From: Candidatus Nanohalarchaeota archaeon QJJ-9
Lineage (GTDB): Archaea; Nanohalarchaeota; Nanosalinia; Nanosalinales; Nanoanaerosalinaceae
Direction of reading: 5' to 3'
Length of the DNA stretch: 41,187 nucleotides
NCBI GenBank assembly: GCA_022865275.1
Contig: JALIDQ010000004.1
Coordinates: 1 to 41,187, forward strand
Below are positions 9,278 through 17,685 of this stretch, one piece after another (within the stretch, counting starts at the first letter, position 1; each line of letters starts with the position of its first letter). A model generated the notes under the pieces. The model was not told the DNA's origin and searched no databases. It saw nothing but the letters and a program-made list of their open reading frames with translations. The translations under genes and the position numbers were made by a program.

Positions 9278-9413
9278 ATATAGTGATTACTATGTTTTAA
9301 TTCTTTGTAACCATTTATTAATATTGTTCGACTCTAAACCTTGTTTTGTGAAACATGTTTTTTACCCGATGTTTTTCGACAGTTTTTTATGGCTATCCTG
9401 GCAGGACTTATTT

Positions 9414-9839
9414 ATGAAGCTGGATAGTTTTTTCGATGAGAAGGATATAAGTTTTGAGGTGTTTGATGATTTTTCTGGAAGCCTGGATACTGCTCCTGAA
9501 CTGGATGAATCTAAACTGGTGAGGAGCCTGGTTCTTAAGAGGCAGGAAGGTTATCTACACTGTCTTCTTCCCAGTTCATCTAATGTCGATGAAGAGGCTT
9601 TACCTGCAGCGGTTAAGCTTGTTTCTCCTGTGGAGGTTGAGCAGGTTACTGGGTTTGAACCTGAGGGCCTACATCCGTTCTATTCTGGTATGAGGAAACT
9701 TGTTGATCTTGAGCTTTTGAAAAAGGAAGTACTGTATTTTGAGGCTGGAGAGTCTGGAAGGGTTGTTAAGCTTGGAAGGGATGATTTTTTCCGAGCGCTG
9801 GAGAGCTTTGACTTTGAGGTTACTGAGGTCTTTGAATAG
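9414..9839 (+). CDS. YbaK/EbsC-like aminoacyl-tRNA editing domain protein
   Basis: Internal start MKLDSFFDEKDIS within ORF 9177..9839; EVEQVTGFEPEGLHPFYSG and VLYFEAGESGRVVKLGRDDFFRAL resemble the YbaK/ProX fold. Confidence 0.65.
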   Translation: MKLDSFFDEKDISFEVFDDFSGSLDTAPELDESKLVRSLVLKRQEGYLHCLLPSSSNVDEEALPAAVKLVSPVEVEQVTGFEPEGLHPFYSGMRKLVDLELLKKEVLYFEAGESGRVVKLGRDDFFRALESFDFEVTEVFE

Positions 9840-9891
9840 AAATAGTCTGTGATGAGGTTTTTTAAGAAAATATTGGAATGGAAGAAGGATT

Positions 9892-10116
9892 TTACTCCTC
9901 TTCCTGAGCCTGTTGCATCTGCTCCTGCTGATCTTGGATGTTCTGCACTATTTCCTGTGCTTTCTCGTTGATCTCTTCTTCTTCTACGATTTCTTTTTCT
10001 ACTAGTGTTTCGATCAATGCGTTTAGGGAGATTTCCATGTTCCCCATCTTCTGCTGAATGACCTGCATCAGCTGCTGCTGATTGCCTTGTCCGCCTTGGA
10101 TATTTCCTTCTGGCAT
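9892..10116 (-). CDS. Small Gln/Glu-rich coiled-coil protein (74 aa)
   Basis: MPEGNIQGGQGNQQQLMQVIQQKMGNMEISLNALIETLVEKE...; followed upstream by a TATA-like tract. Confidence 0.6.
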   Translation of the reverse strand: MPEGNIQGGQGNQQQLMQVIQQKMGNMEISLNALIETLVEKEIVEEEEINEKAQEIVQNIQDQQEQMQQAQEEE

Positions 10117-10204
10117 AGTATCACTATCAAGCGTTCCCTGCCAGCTTTTAAAAAGGTGGTCCTGGAATGGTTAGTTTTTAAAGACTTGAGGGTAATAACA
10201 TACT

Positions 10205-10555
10205 GTGGTATCCATGCAGTACAGTGAAGAGGAAGCAGAACATGTTGCGGCTATGAAAGATTTCTTCTATATCCTGGACAGAGACTTTAAAGAGGTATAC
10301 GATGAAATTAATGATTTGAAGGAGTATACTAGAGACCTACAGAATGTGACAGGGATCCTCAACTCTGAGGAAGTCAGGAAAGAAGCTGAAAGAGATCCTG
10401 AAGAAGTTCTTGTCGACCAGTTGGAGGAGTCTGATATCTCTGAGATGTACGGGGATTTACTGGTTTTCCTTGACGGGTACAAGTCCGCTGTAGAATCCTA
10501 TGAAAGGCTTTTAGACGAGGGCTGGTCTCGCGAAGATGTGCTCGAGTCGATCTAG
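10205..10555 (+). CDS. Hypothetical acidic helical protein
   Basis: 116 aa ORF, no competing ORF of similar quality; likely start MQYSEEEAEHV. Confidence 0.6.
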   Translation: MVSMQYSEEEAEHVAAMKDFFYILDRDFKEVYDEINDLKEYTRDLQNVTGILNSEEVRKEAERDPEEVLVDQLEESDISEMYGDLLVFLDGYKSAVESYERLLDEGWSREDVLESI

Positions 10556-10638
10556 TCTTCGTTTTTGATTGGTTTTTTAGGTTTCTTCTAGTCCCTACTA
10601 GGGATTAAAAAACATTTGCGGGTAATGTTTGTGTGAAA

Positions 10639-10816
10639 GCCCAGGTGGCAGAGTCTGGTTCATTGCGCCGGATTCGAGCTTAGATGCGAGCCCTTCCCTC
10701 TAAGTCACTACGGTTCCACTCTCACTTCGTTCGAGTCAGGACCCCTAAAGGTTGTTTGAGATGACGAGATATCCGGTGGGCGCAAGCCCTCGCAGGTTCA
10801 AATCCTGCCCTGGGCG
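10639..10816 (+). tRNA. tRNA-Ser(CGA) with 92-nt intron at 37/38 (10679-10770)
   Basis: Acceptor GCCCAGG/CCTGGGC, discriminator G73; D-stem GCAG/TTGC; anticodon stem CCGGA/TCCGG with TTCGAGA loop after splicing; long variable arm GGGC-GCAA-GCCC; T-arm GCAGG-TTCAAAT-CCTGC. BHB: helix TTCG/CGAG flanked by bulges AG^C and AT^A. Confidence 0.9.
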
Positions 10817-10875
10817 TCACTTCGTTCCTTCCAGCGATTATTTAAACACTCGTCTTCTCTCCGAGAAGCCTCGTA

Positions 10876-10894
10876 TCAAATCCTGCCCTGGGCG
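10876..10894 (+). repeat. 19-bp direct duplication of tRNA-Ser 3' end (att-like)
   Basis: TCAAATCCTGCCCTGGGCG at 10798-10816 and again at 10876-10894. Confidence 0.85.
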
Positions 10895-10939
10895 CTAGTC
10901 TTTTGATTTAAAAATCTGGAGTTTTAACCCTTCTCTACG

Positions 10940-11500
10940 ATGGACCTTGCATACTTCCTCTCGGAGATAAACCAGCTTGAGAAGGTTCCTAGGACTGGAT
11001 GGCTACATATGGGTATAGACGATCCTCCTTCTGTTGCGGAACACTCCTACCAGGTCGCGGTCCTAGCCTACCTTATAGCGAAGATGGAGGGGGAAGACCC
11101 TCAGAAAGCTGCTTCCATCGCGTTGTTCCACGATCTAGGAGAGGCAAGGATTTTTGACATGCACTGGATCGCCCAGAAGTACTTTGATACAGATGAAGCG
11201 GAGGAAGAAGCTTTCCGTGACATAGCGGAGAGAGCTGAACCGATAGAAGAGGATATCAACGATTATTTCGACGAGTACGAGGAACGGGATTCAGAGATAG
11301 CTAAAATCGTAAAGGATGCGGACCATCTAACCTACGCGATGACCTCTAAAGAATACATTTCCCAGGGCTATGAAAAGCTGGAAGTCTACTTCGATAGGTC
11401 TATGGAGTTGCTAAAGACTGATTCTGCAAAGAAGCTAGGCGAGCAGTTGAGAGACATGGAACCCAGGGAACCATACAGAGACGTGGAGACTAAGGATTGA
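10940..11500 (+). CDS. HD domain hydrolase (YfbR/COG1896-like)
   Basis: GIDDPPSVAEHSYQVAVLAYLIA, LFHDLGEARIFD, VKDADHLTYAM. Confidence 0.88.
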   Translation: MDLAYFLSEINQLEKVPRTGWLHMGIDDPPSVAEHSYQVAVLAYLIAKMEGEDPQKAASIALFHDLGEARIFDMHWIAQKYFDTDEAEEEAFRDIAERAEPIEEDINDYFDEYEERDSEIAKIVKDADHLTYAMTSKEYISQGYEKLEVYFDRSMELLKTDSAKKLGEQLRDMEPREPYRDVETKD

Positions 11501-11514
11501 GTCTAGCTGAGGAG

Positions 11515-12381
11515 CTAAACCTTAGGTTCTACTACCTTATCAAACACCTTTTTCGCTTTCTGGTAGTTTTCCTCCTGGTTCTTGAAGAATCCCATAAGCT
11601 CTAGCGCAGGTATGAGTTTTAAAACATTTTTATGGTTTTTATAGTTCTCTGGCAGATTTCTTTTACGTTTATAACCTCTTATAATCGATTCAAATCCTTC
11701 TGAAAAAATGTTAGTCGATACTTCCGCCTTTGCTAGGTCGTAGGAAGTCGAGAGCGACATCGCGTATTCCCAGTCGATTATTCCCGAGATTTCTCCGTCA
11801 TCGACCATTACCTGCCAGAGACCAAAATCGTTATGGCAGAGCCTTCTCTCAGAGTCTTCAGGGATTTTTTCTAGGATCTTTCTGGCTTTTTCCGTCTCTT
11901 TATCTGTTAACTTGCCCTCAAGCTTTTCTAGGTTGTTTTTTACAATCCTTTCCGCATAATCTATAAACGATTCCCTTTCAATGTCTTTGTACAGGATAGT
12001 TCCCTGCTTATTGTACTCTATACTATGCACTTTTGCAAGGATTCTCCCCGCCTCCTCCAGTAGCTCTTCTCTGTTTTCTTCTATACCTTCTAGATTCTTC
12101 TTTCCCAGGTCTTCCATTATGTAGAAATGGTTTCCCAGCCTTTTCCCCTCAAGGTCCTGGTACTCTATTTCTGGAACCGGGATTTCGGTGTTCGACAGCT
12201 TTTCAAGAAGGTATACTTCCTTGTCCAGCTTCCATTCCCCTTCTTCCGGTGATATCTTAGCTATCTTGGTTTCTCCGCCTAGTTCGATCCGGTAGACCTG
12301 ATTGTGCTCGCTGGGTAGCTTCTCCAGCTCTGGTTTCTCTCCGTAAAGTTTTTTCGCGAGTGCTTTCAGTTTTTCCTCCAT
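11515..12381 (-). CDS. Aminoglycoside/choline-type phosphotransferase (APH family)
   Basis: FYIMEDLG, LCHNDFGLWQVMVDDGEISGIIDWEYA. Confidence 0.85.
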   Translation of the reverse strand: MEEKLKALAKKLYGEKPELEKLPSEHNQVYRIELGGETKIAKISPEEGEWKLDKEVYLLEKLSNTEIPVPEIEYQDLEGKRLGNHFYIMEDLGKKNLEGIEENREELLEEAGRILAKVHSIEYNKQGTILYKDIERESFIDYAERIVKNNLEKLEGKLTDKETEKARKILEKIPEDSERRLCHNDFGLWQVMVDDGEISGIIDWEYAMSLSTSYDLAKAEVSTNIFSEGFESIIRGYKRKRNLPENYKNHKNVLKLIPALELMGFFKNQEENYQKAKKVFDKVVEPKV

Positions 12382-12487
12382 AAACCCGCTTTATTCTTCA
12401 GGGATTTAATTTTTGGTGGAGGAAATTTTTCCTCCTGCTAAAAGACATTTAAGTCCGCTTCTACAATATTCCGTTGGTGCTTTGAAA

Positions 12488-12721
12488 ATGTGTGGAATAG
12501 AACTTGTGAACAGCTACCTTGATGTGGTTCTTAGGATTGTACTAGTACCGCTTCTGCTACTGACGGTATATCTGCTGTACAGAGCTATAGTAACCCTTGA
12601 CAAACTTGATGAAGCAGCTGAGACTCTTGAAGAAGGAGTTGAGGACCTTGGAGACTCGGCTGAAACTGTTAAAGAACTCATCGATTTGCTTAAAAAGCTT
12701 CCTTTTGTCTCCGGAGCTTGA
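12488..12721 (+). CDS. Small membrane protein with TM plus coiled coil
   Basis: Start MCGIELVNSYLDVVLRIVLVPLLLLTVYLLYRAIVTLDKL within ORF 12413..12721. Confidence 0.6.
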   Translation: MCGIELVNSYLDVVLRIVLVPLLLLTVYLLYRAIVTLDKLDEAAETLEEGVEDLGDSAETVKELIDLLKKLPFVSGA

Positions 12722-12736
12722 TTTAGAGGGATTAGC

Positions 12737-12934
12737 TTGTCAGGAAACGTAGAAGAGCTTGCAGGAGCTGTTGAAGAGTGGAAGCAGGCTAAGTACCACT
12801 TGCTCAATCTTGTAAAGGCTTTCGAGGACTCGGAGCTGAATATGCAGGAGTTCAAGGAGGAATTCGTGGAGGAAGGGAAACCGCTTGACCAGGAACTGTT
12901 CAAAGCGGTGGAAAACTTGGATGAGGAACGGTAG
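12737..12934 (+). CDS. Small acidic helical protein (65 aa, TTG start)
   Basis: Directly downstream of the previous ORF; SGNVEELAGAVEEWKQAKYHLLNLVKAF... Confidence 0.5.
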   Translation: MSGNVEELAGAVEEWKQAKYHLLNLVKAFEDSELNMQEFKEEFVEEGKPLDQELFKAVENLDEER

Positions 12935-13363
12935 CTACCAGTATCCCGCGTTCCTCTTCACTACTCGGTAAAGCTTGTCCTCTAGGTCAGGGTTTCTTTC
13001 TTCAATACTTTCTTCTTTCTCTATCTCCCACCATTCCGCGTATTTCTCGTCCATTGAATCCAGGAGGTCTATCATGTTCTCAAGAGAGTCTTCCAGTCTT
13101 TTTTCTCCGTCCAGTCCTATGAAGATTTCTTGCGGAGTCTCTATGTAGAAGCTAAGATTGTCGTGTCTGTCTATATACTTTTTCATAGCAGAATCCAACT
13201 GGGATCCTGACCATCCTGCTTCTTCTGCTTTTTTAGATAGAGGTGCATCGTATTTTACTTGGAAAAGATGCTTAGAATCGTCTTCGCCTATGTAGGCTAT
13301 CTCCGCTTTGTTGCTGTCGGATAGTTCGATACCTTTGAGAATCTCTTCTTTCTCATATTTCAT
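12935..13363 (-). CDS. Hypothetical protein
   Basis: 142 aa ORF with acidic composition matching neighbours. Confidence 0.6.
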   Translation of the reverse strand: MKYEKEEILKGIELSDSNKAEIAYIGEDDSKHLFQVKYDAPLSKKAEEAGWSGSQLDSAMKKYIDRHDNLSFYIETPQEIFIGLDGEKRLEDSLENMIDLLDSMDEKYAEWWEIEKEESIEERNPDLEDKLYRVVKRNAGYW

Positions 13364-13396
13364 ATTTACTACCTACTACTCAAAATTTTTATACTT

Positions 13397-13972
13397 TTAC
13401 AATTCTCTGAGCTCTTCCAAGACCTCTTGGTAACGGCTTCCTTCACTGATTATTTCTTTTAATCCAACATCTTCCCAGTCATAGTCCCCGAGCCTGGCTG
13501 TTTTTTCCCATTTCTCTGTTTTATGGTTTCCTTCTTCTAAAATTCTCTTTAAAACGAACCTTGAGTTGAACCCGCTGTTCCTCCTTCCAAACGTAAGTTC
13601 TGGAACGATGTTTGTTTCCACCTTTTTTCCTGTTGTTTCTTCTCCCTCTTTTATGCTTTGATAGGTGTTGTAGAGGCAAGCTTCGACATTCCCCCCGCAG
13701 AGGTCTATACTATCGTAATCTTCTACTATCACTGCTGAGTGCTGCTCTTCTATAAATCCTTTTCCTCTTGAAGGCTGGTAGCGCTGGTCTGGTATAATCA
13801 TATCATAGCTCTCGAACCCGCCGTAGGGCTGTCGTTCATCCTCGCTACCTTTTAGCATCACGAGGATTTTGTCTCCTGAATCTTTCTCCAGAGCTTTTTC
13901 GAACTCGTCTTCAAGCAGTCCCTGGTCGTAGACCGGATAAGGATGCACGTATATTTCTGCGGGTTCCACCAT
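13397..13972 (-). CDS. Hypothetical protein
   Basis: ORF 13397..14023; likely start MVEPAEIYVHPYPVYDQ. Confidence 0.6.
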   Translation of the reverse strand: MVEPAEIYVHPYPVYDQGLLEDEFEKALEKDSGDKILVMLKGSEDERQPYGGFESYDMIIPDQRYQPSRGKGFIEEQHSAVIVEDYDSIDLCGGNVEACLYNTYQSIKEGEETTGKKVETNIVPELTFGRRNSGFNSRFVLKRILEEGNHKTEKWEKTARLGDYDWEDVGLKEIISEGSRYQEVLEELREL

Positions 13973-14055
13973 AGCGGACAAGTTAGAAATGGTTATCCTT
14001 TTATTGTTATTGCAGGGTTTCAACCCTTTGATTTAAATTATCTGCTCGAGTAAAT

Positions 14056-14376
14056 ATGCTTATGGCAGAAAAAAGAAGTCCTCTGGCAGCTATTGTCCTT
14101 TCAGTGATAACTTTAGGAATTTATGCTCTGTACTGGTTCTACTCGACCAGCAAAGAGCTGATCAATGAAGCAGGAGAGGATTCTTCACCAGCACTATGGC
14201 TAATAGGTCTATTTGTACCACTTGTGAACTTTATCGTCTTTTGGAAGTACTCCAAGACCTATGATAAAGCGTTAGGAACGGACGATAGTCTGGTGATCTT
14301 CCTGCTGTTTGTAGTAATCTTCCCAGCAGCGATCTACATCGTACAGGACAAGATAAACGAGGAGCTCCATAGCTAG
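14056..14376 (+). CDS. DUF4234-like membrane protein
   Basis: RSPLAAIVLSVITLGIYALYWFYSTSKEL motif. Confidence 0.75.
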   Translation: MLMAEKRSPLAAIVLSVITLGIYALYWFYSTSKELINEAGEDSSPALWLIGLFVPLVNFIVFWKYSKTYDKALGTDDSLVIFLLFVVIFPAAIYIVQDKINEELHS

Positions 14377-14451
14377 GTTTTCAAGCTCCTCTTTCACTCT
14401 TTTTTTCTTCTTATAGAAAAGGTTGAAAAATCTCGTCACATATATCCAACC

Positions 14452-15855
14452 ATGGTCGCGATTGTCTGGCTGAGGAGAAGTATGCGGGAATACGACAACA
14501 CCGCAATAGTTCGAGCCTCGAAAAATCACGATAAAATCGTTCCTTTCTACGTGGTGGATGACGAATACTTCGCCAGCCACGACCTGGGCTACCCAAGAGT
14601 GCGGTTCTGGAGGGACTCGCTAGCGGATTTGAAAGAGAAGCTTCAGGAGAAAGGAAAAGACCTGGTAATCCGGAAAGGAAAACCTCTAAAAGAGCTGAAA
14701 AAGGTTGTAGACGAGGTCGATGCGGATGAGGTCTACCACAACAGGGACTACGAGCCCTACGCGAGGGAGAGAGACGAAAAGGTAAGCCAGGAGCTTGATA
14801 TCTCTGTAAAGACGTTTAAAGACGTAGTGCTCCACGAGAAGAGGGAAATCCTCACCAACAAAGGAGAGCCGTACAAAGTCTACAGCTACTACCGAGACAA
14901 ATGGTTCAAGAAGGAGAAGAGAAAGCCTCAAGAGCCTGAAAACTATGAAGTACCGAAACTTGAGTCTGATAACGTTCCTAGTCTAGAAGAGCTAGGCTTT
15001 AAATGGGAAGGAGACTGGCCCTGGAGAGGTGGAAGGAAGTCAGGCAAGAAGAAGCTGGAAAAATTTGTGGAAAACCAGATTTTCAACTACGAGGACAAGC
15101 GTGACTTTCCTGCAGAAAGCTCGACTTCGAAGCTATCGCCTCATCTAAAGTTCGGTACCATCTCTATCCGCGAAGCTTATTGGGCTGCAGAGGAGGCTAG
15201 GAAAAAAACAGGAGACGAGTCCGGGATAGATACTTGGGAGGAAGAGCTTGCATGGAGAGATTTCTACTTCCAAGTCCTATGGAACTGGCCTGAGGAAGCG
15301 GAAAAAGCGTTTCTGGAGAAGTATCGCGGAATAGACTGGCACTGGGACGATAAGCATAAGGAACTTTGGAAGAAGTTCAAGAAGGGAAGGACTGGCTTTC
15401 CGTTCGTTGACGCGGCTATCCGCCAGATGAACGAGACAGGCTGGATGCACAACCGTCCTAGGATGGTTGTAGCGAGCTTTGCGGCGAAGGACTTACACGT
15501 GGACTGGAGAAAACTACATAAGGTTATGAGCGAGAGGCTTGTCGACGCGGAGATCGCTTCTATGCTTGGAGGAATCCAGTGGGCTTATTCGGTAGGGACA
15601 GACGCACAGCCCTACTTCCGCGTGTTCAATCCTTGGACTCAGGGTGAGAAGCATGATCCTGATGGAAAGTATATCCGAGAATGGATACCTGAGCTGGATA
15701 AAGTCCCTGAACAGTACATACATAGACCCTATAAGATGCCAGAGGATGTTCAGGAAGAATCGGGCTGTAGGATAGGAGAAGATTATCCGGAACCGGTAGT
15801 CGCTCACAAAGAAGAGAAGGAAAAAGCAGTGGAGCTTTTCGAGAAAGCTAGCTAG
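14452..15855 (+). CDS. phr: Deoxyribodipyrimidine photolyase
   Basis: IVWLRRSMREYDN; WEEELAWRDFYFQVL; GFPFVDAAIRQMNETGWMHNRPRMVVASF; YFRVFNPWTQGEKHDPDGKYIREW. Confidence 0.95.
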   Translation: MVAIVWLRRSMREYDNTAIVRASKNHDKIVPFYVVDDEYFASHDLGYPRVRFWRDSLADLKEKLQEKGKDLVIRKGKPLKELKKVVDEVDADEVYHNRDYEPYARERDEKVSQELDISVKTFKDVVLHEKREILTNKGEPYKVYSYYRDKWFKKEKRKPQEPENYEVPKLESDNVPSLEELGFKWEGDWPWRGGRKSGKKKLEKFVENQIFNYEDKRDFPAESSTSKLSPHLKFGTISIREAYWAAEEARKKTGDESGIDTWEEELAWRDFYFQVLWNWPEEAEKAFLEKYRGIDWHWDDKHKELWKKFKKGRTGFPFVDAAIRQMNETGWMHNRPRMVVASFAAKDLHVDWRKLHKVMSERLVDAEIASMLGGIQWAYSVGTDAQPYFRVFNPWTQGEKHDPDGKYIREWIPELDKVPEQYIHRPYKMPEDVQEESGCRIGEDYPEPVVAHKEEKEKAVELFEKAS

Positions 15856-16487
15856 CCCCAGTAGTCCGCTTCCACGTCAATTTTTTCGACTTCAAGCAGT
15901 TCATGATTGTCCAGGGTTTCTACAGCTTTGATCCCTGTCTTTGATTTTGGTGTTACAACCATCTTATCCTTTTCTCCTTGGTCGGTTACTGTGGCGGCGA
16001 TATGTGGTATCTGTACTGGTACTTCTGCATCAGGATTGTCTCTGCTGTAAGTTTCTCTTATAAGATGGTTTTTCTCCTTTATAGGCTCCTCCACACTACA
16101 GACTTCTCCATAGCCCTGTACTTCTCCGTTTTCCTGAAGCATGCTTTCTAGCTCGTTTTCCAGTTCTTCCATTATTTTGTAGGATTCAGGATTGAAGTTC
16201 AGCTCTTCCCTAGTTACTCCGTGTCCGTTTGCAGGGATTGCGCGTCCTAATCTAAAGACGTTGAAGTCTCCTGATTTTACTGGATATGCTTGCACTCTGT
16301 TGGTTGCATCAAGTGTTTTAAGGTCTTTTCTCAGCTTCTCCCAGTCTTCTTTATAGTCAAAGTCGCTATGTCTTTCCCCAACCTTTGTAAGGAGTTCTGG
16401 AGTTGTCAGAGTTTTATGTGAATCAGTTTCTTCGAGGACTTTCATCGCCTCATTGCCGTATTTCGATATATCGTCGTGTTTTTGCAT
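15852..16487 (-). CDS. Hypothetical protein
   Basis: 211 aa ORF, convergent with photolyase; no family recognised. Confidence 0.6.
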   Translation of the reverse strand: MQKHDDISKYGNEAMKVLEETDSHKTLTTPELLTKVGERHSDFDYKEDWEKLRKDLKTLDATNRVQAYPVKSGDFNVFRLGRAIPANGHGVTREELNFNPESYKIMEELENELESMLQENGEVQGYGEVCSVEEPIKEKNHLIRETYSRDNPDAEVPVQIPHIAATVTDQGEKDKMVVTPKSKTGIKAVETLDNHELLEVEKIDVEADYWG

Positions 16488-16647
16488 GTTACCGACCGAT
16501 GTTACGGATTAGTAGATAAAGTATAAAAAAGAACCGATTTGCACGGGCGGTAGATTCCTAGTATTTAGAACGTTTTCTATATGTATTCTAGACTTATTGG
16601 AAAATCAACGTAAGGTTTTTTTATCGCTAGAGATACCATTCTTATAC

Positions 16648-17679
16648 ATGGTCCCCAGTTTACCCGCCCAGAACTTTTTGGAGCTAACTTCTGCAAACCC
16701 ATGGAGAAGTTTTGTATTACTGGCGGTTATATCTATAGTAGGCGCTAAGATAGTAGAGTTCGTCGTTGTAAAAATCTTAAAGGTTGTTTTCGATAGAACG
16801 GATAATCCCAAAGTTAAAGCGATTTTTAAAAACCTCTCCGTTCCTCTTTACGCCACTTTAGCTCTATCAGGGCTCTACAAAGCGGTGATGTATCTTCCCA
16901 ACGCTGTGAGCTATGTGTTCTATATTAAAAGTGTATTTTTAACAGCTATGATCGCTGTATGGGCTAAATACCTTTCTCGGATGGGTAAAGGAGCTATCTC
17001 GGGGGAAGATGACTATAAGTTCTCTCCGGTTATAGCCAATCTATGGACTCTTTTGGTAGTTATAGGAGCGGTTTTTAGCCTTTTATCAGTCTGGAACGTG
17101 GATATAACTCCTTTACTTGCCTCCGCTGGAATAGCAGGACTGGCTATTGGATTTGCCGCGCAGGAAACTATAGCCAACTTCTTCGGAGGCCTTTCGCTGT
17201 ATTTTGATCATACCTATAACGTGGGCGACTATATACGGCTTGAATCGGGAGAAGAAGGGACTGTAGAGGACCTAGGAGTCCGTAGCACTACTCTGAGGAC
17301 AAGGAATAATGAGATTATTACCGTGCCTAATTCCTTGCTCAATTCTTCAAAAGTTACAAACCACTCTTCACCTGATCCTAAAAGGCGTATAGAAGTGCCT
17401 ATCGGAGTGGAATACGGTGCGGATATAGAAGAGGTAGAGGAAGCGCTTGATAAGGTAGTCAGCGAGGAGGAAGAGGTTCTTGGGGAACCTGGACCAAAAA
17501 TATTCTTTGATAACTTCGGAGACTCTGCTCTTAACTTCAGAGTCCTCTGCTGGGTGGATGAGCCTATGAAGGATGTTAAGGTAAGGGATAGGCTTAATCG
17601 AGAAATCTACAGAGAACTCAACAGTCGAGGTATAGGGATACCGTTCCCGCAGAGAGATATCCATATGCAAGAAGATTAA
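16648..17679 (+). CDS. mscS: MscS-family mechanosensitive ion channel
   Basis: ASAGIAGLAIGFAAQETIANFFGGLSLYFD; GEEGTVEDLGVRSTTLRTRNNEIITVPNS. ORF track start 16597; MVPSLPAQ at 16648 is preferred. Confidence 0.92.
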   Translation: MVPSLPAQNFLELTSANPWRSFVLLAVISIVGAKIVEFVVVKILKVVFDRTDNPKVKAIFKNLSVPLYATLALSGLYKAVMYLPNAVSYVFYIKSVFLTAMIAVWAKYLSRMGKGAISGEDDYKFSPVIANLWTLLVVIGAVFSLLSVWNVDITPLLASAGIAGLAIGFAAQETIANFFGGLSLYFDHTYNVGDYIRLESGEEGTVEDLGVRSTTLRTRNNEIITVPNSLLNSSKVTNHSSPDPKRRIEVPIGVEYGADIEEVEEALDKVVSEEEEVLGEPGPKIFFDNFGDSALNFRVLCWVDEPMKDVKVRDRLNREIYRELNSRGIGIPFPQRDIHMQED

Positions 17680-17685
17680 ATGGAG

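Noticed and set aside
9177-9413. N-terminal extension of ORF 9177..9839
   Set aside because: It spans the hairpin array and AT-rich promoter-like sequence; the conserved-looking protein begins at MKLDSFF (9414).
10590-10606. AGTCCCT-ACT-AGGGATT hairpin before the tRNA
   Set aside because: Short stem with tight loop next to a T-rich tract; probably ordinary intergenic/terminator sequence.
10679-10770. tRNA intron as a box C/D guide RNA
   Set aside because: A GAGATGA string resembles a C box, but no convincing D/D'/C' boxes are present.
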